Of a DNA stretch of 13,617 nt, positions 11,886-13,617 are shown piece after piece (positions within the stretch are counted from its first letter, which is position 1; each line of letters begins with the position of its first letter). Below the pieces are notes generated by a model. It was given only the letters and a program-made list of their open reading frames with translations, ran no database searches and was not told the origin of the DNA. Made by a program: the position numbers and the translations under genes. The stretch covers positions 2,115-15,731 of the forward strand of contig DDMF01000097.1 in assembly GCA_002340515.1 (NCBI GenBank). The letters run 5' to 3'. Source of the stretch: Rhodobacteraceae bacterium UBA2553 (lineage in GTDB: Bacteria > Pseudomonadota > Alphaproteobacteria > Rhodobacterales > Rhodobacteraceae).

Positions 11886-12521
11886 ATGACCATTAAACTC
11901 TATTGCTTCGGCGAAAGCGGCAACGCCTATAAGGCAGCGCTGGCTTTGGAACTCTCTGAGCTGGAATGGGAGCCAGTCTACGTCGACTTTTTCGGCGGCG
12001 AAACCCGTACACCCGACTATCGCGAGATCAACCCCATGGGCGAAGCGCCTGTGATGGTCGACGGGGATATCACCCTGTCACAATCGGGCGCCATCCAGGA
12101 TTACGTCTCCTCCAAATCTGGCAAACTTGGTGGGCGATCCGCCGAAGAACGTCGCGAGATTTTGCGCTGGCAGTTTTGGGACAATCACAAATTGTCTTCC
12201 CCAGCTGGTCTGACCCGGTTTCTGAACAACTTCCTTCCCGAAGACAAACGTCCGCAAGAGGTCATTGCCTTCAATATGGCCCGCCTCAAATCGGCTTACA
12301 AAACATTAGATGCCGAGCTTTCCACCCGCAATTGGTTGGTTGGTGACACGATCACCATCGCTGATCTCTCGTGCTGCGGCTATCTTTTCTACCCAGAACC
12401 CTTCGGCTTTGATCGCACCGAATGGCCCGCAATCAACGCTTGGCTGACCCGTATTTCGGAAACACCCGGCTGGAAACACCCCTATGACCTGATGCCCGGA
12501 TCCCCAGCGGATCGCGCATAA
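11886..12521 (+). CDS. glutathione S-transferase family protein
   Basis: The 211-residue protein has an N-terminal thioredoxin-like domain (IKLYCFGESGNAYKAALALEL, 3-23; NPMGEAPVMVDG, 49-60; ITLSQSGAIQDYV, 62-74) and a C-terminal helical domain (about 88-205) with the WLVGDTITIADLS motif typical of GSTs. Ser11 in the SGNAYK loop is a candidate glutathione-contacting residue. The family's usual Glu-Ser or Asp-Ser gamma-glutamyl motif is Gln-Ser (66-67), which could alter glutathione binding. I chose ATG 11886 with GGGGAGA upstream; GTG 11883 would add one residue. Its position between beta-oxidation genes suggests a role in protecting against or processing reactive acyl-CoA products, which is speculation. 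Confidence 0.88.
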   Translation: MTIKLYCFGESGNAYKAALALELSELEWEPVYVDFFGGETRTPDYREINPMGEAPVMVDGDITLSQSGAIQDYVSSKSGKLGGRSAEERREILRWQFWDNHKLSSPAGLTRFLNNFLPEDKRPQEVIAFNMARLKSAYKTLDAELSTRNWLVGDTITIADLSCCGYLFYPEPFGFDRTEWPAINAWLTRISETPGWKHPYDLMPGSPADRA

Positions 12522-12541
12522 GCTCTTGAAAGGAATACACT

Positions 12542-13617
12542 ATGACCGACGCCTTTATCTATGACGCCGTGCGCACCCCGCGTGGCAAAGGCAAAAAAGA
12601 CGGCACATTGCATGAGGTGACCGCTGTGCGCCTGTCGGCATTGGCGCTGAATGAGCTGAAATCACGCAACAATCTTGACGGCCACGCGGTTGAGGATGTG
12701 ATCTGGGGCAATGTGACCCAAGTCGGCGAACAAGGCGCCTGTTTGGCCCGCTCCTCCGTGCTTTACTCCGATCTTGACGAACGCATCCCCGGTGTGTCGA
12801 TCAACCGCTTTTGCGCCTCTGGTCTTGAGGCGGTGAATATGGCCGCGAACCAAGTCAAAGGCGGTGCGGGTGATGCGTATATCGCCGGTGGTGTGGAAAG
12901 CATGAGCCGCGTGCCGATGGGCATGGACGGGGGCGCAATTGCAGCCGATCCGTACTTGGCGATGAAGGCCTATTTTGTACCGCAAGGTATTTCCGCTGAC
13001 ATCATCGCAACCGAATATGGCTTTAGCCGTGATGATTGCGACGCCTATGCAGTCGAAAGCCAGAAACGCGCCGCCGCCGCCCGTGCCGCTGGCCGGTTCA
13101 AATCGGTCTTCACCGTGCGCGACCAAAATGGTGTCGAGATCATGTCTCAGGATGAAATGATCCGCGAAACCTCGATGCAAACCCTTGGTGGGCTCAATCC
13201 ATCGTTCCAGATGATGGGCGAACAAATGCCCGGCTTTGATGCGGTGGCTTTGCTGAAATACCCGCATTTGGAAAAGATCAACCACGTGCACCACGCTGGA
13301 AACTCGTCCGGGATCGCAGATGGGTCCGCCGCCGTTCTGATCGGCAACAAAGAATTTGGCGAGCGTCACGGCATCAAGCCGCGCGCCCGCATCAAAGCGA
13401 CGTCGAAAGTGGGCACCGACCCAACCATCATGTTGACCGGACCAGTTCCTGCCACCGAACGTGTGTTGCAGGCGGCTGGTATGAACTTTGGCGACATTGA
13501 CCTGCATGAAGTGAACGAAGCCTTCGCCTCGGTCGTGCTGCGCTTCATCCAAGCGTTTGACGCGGACACCAACAAAGTGAACGTGAACGGCGGGGCGATT
13601 GCGATGGGTCACCCACT
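12542..13617 (+). CDS. fadA: acetyl-CoA C-acyltransferase (thiolase), 3'-truncated
   Basis: The frame is open from ATG 12542 to the window end (358 residues), with AAAGGA about nine bases upstream. It is a thiolase: VRTPRGKGKKDGTLHEV at the N-terminus, INRFCASGLEAVNMAANQV with acylated Cys91, AGGVESMSRVPMGMD, HHAGNSSGIADGSAAVLI, LHEVNEAFASVVLRF with the conserved NEAFA, and GGAIAMGHP at the very end, holding the active-site His. The last catalytic Cys and the C-terminus lie outside. It would cleave 3-ketoacyl-CoA to acetyl-CoA and a shortened acyl-CoA, completing the cycle begun by the acyl-CoA dehydrogenase. A 3-hydroxyacyl-CoA dehydrogenase/enoyl-CoA hydratase (fadJ/fadB type) is the expected next gene. 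Thiolase is certain; the fadA name rests on context. Confidence 0.92.
   Translation, partial: MTDAFIYDAVRTPRGKGKKDGTLHEVTAVRLSALALNELKSRNNLDGHAVEDVIWGNVTQVGEQGACLARSSVLYSDLDERIPGVSINRFCASGLEAVNMAANQVKGGAGDAYIAGGVESMSRVPMGMDGGAIAADPYLAMKAYFVPQGISADIIATEYGFSRDDCDAYAVESQKRAAAARAAGRFKSVFTVRDQNGVEIMSQDEMIRETSMQTLGGLNPSFQMMGEQMPGFDAVALLKYPHLEKINHVHHAGNSSGIADGSAAVLIGNKEFGERHGIKPRARIKATSKVGTDPTIMLTGPVPATERVLQAAGMNFGDIDLHEVNEAFASVVLRFIQAFDADTNKVNVNGGAIAMGHP

Noticed and set aside
12662..13612. Long minus-strand open frame (316 codons) opposite the thiolase gene
   Set aside because: It is antisense to an unmistakable thiolase, has a His/Arg/Gly-rich composition typical of shadow frames in GC-rich genes, and resembles no family I know.
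1..13617. Mobile element, prophage, defence island, CRISPR array, tRNA or rRNA
   Set aside because: I found no transposase, integrase, terminal repeats, regular spaced repeats or RNA gene structure; gene content is metabolic with uniform codon usage by eye.

Overview
The window looks like chromosomal DNA of a marine-type alphaproteobacterium, most likely a Rhodobacteraceae (Roseobacter-group) member. This rests on gene families and gene order, moderate-to-high GC, densely packed genes with many 4-bp ATGA overlaps, and a MerR / acyl-CoA dehydrogenase / small protein / GST / thiolase operon that I recall as typical of that group. No search was run, so the assignment is inference. I see no tRNA, rRNA, CRISPR array, transposase, integrase or phage gene.

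Layout. (1) 1-2553, ureide (purine) catabolism: the 3' part of uraD (OHCU decarboxylase) overlapping allA (ureidoglycolate lyase), then a GntR/FCD regulator. The convergent bicupin allE ((S)-ureidoglycine aminohydrolase) has a stop codon that directly abuts the regulator's stop. Together these cover OHCU to allantoin and ureidoglycine to ureidoglycolate to glyoxylate plus urea; the allantoinase and allantoate steps must lie outside. (2) 2554-4486: a divergent gap, then a chain of ATGA-overlapping genes: DUF952 protein, pyrD (class 2 dihydroorotate dehydrogenase), ArsC-family reductase. (3) 4497-6824, minus strand: two tandem PaaI-like hotdog thioesterases followed by a DinF-type MATE transporter that probably starts at TTG. 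(4) 6825-8068: a divergent region with a good Fur-family-type box, then a duplicated-motif membrane transporter of the putative metal (manganese) transporter/ArsP_2 type. (5) 8069-9403: a MerR regulator, a convergent secreted protein of unknown function, and a 300-bp divergent control region rich in ACGT-containing repeats. (6) 9404-13617: a fatty-acid-oxidation operon of a second MerR paralogue, a large acyl-CoA dehydrogenase, a 70-residue protein, a GST-like protein and a thiolase cut by the window end.

Most genes are ordinary metabolic ones. The observations most worth a second look are regulatory: the Fur/Mur/Irr-like operator overlapping the transporter leader, the palindrome TTTACGTAAACGTAAA in the probable promoter spacer of the MerR-led operon with related repeats upstream, and the small conserved-looking protein inside that operon. 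I do not see strong evidence for a wholly new system.
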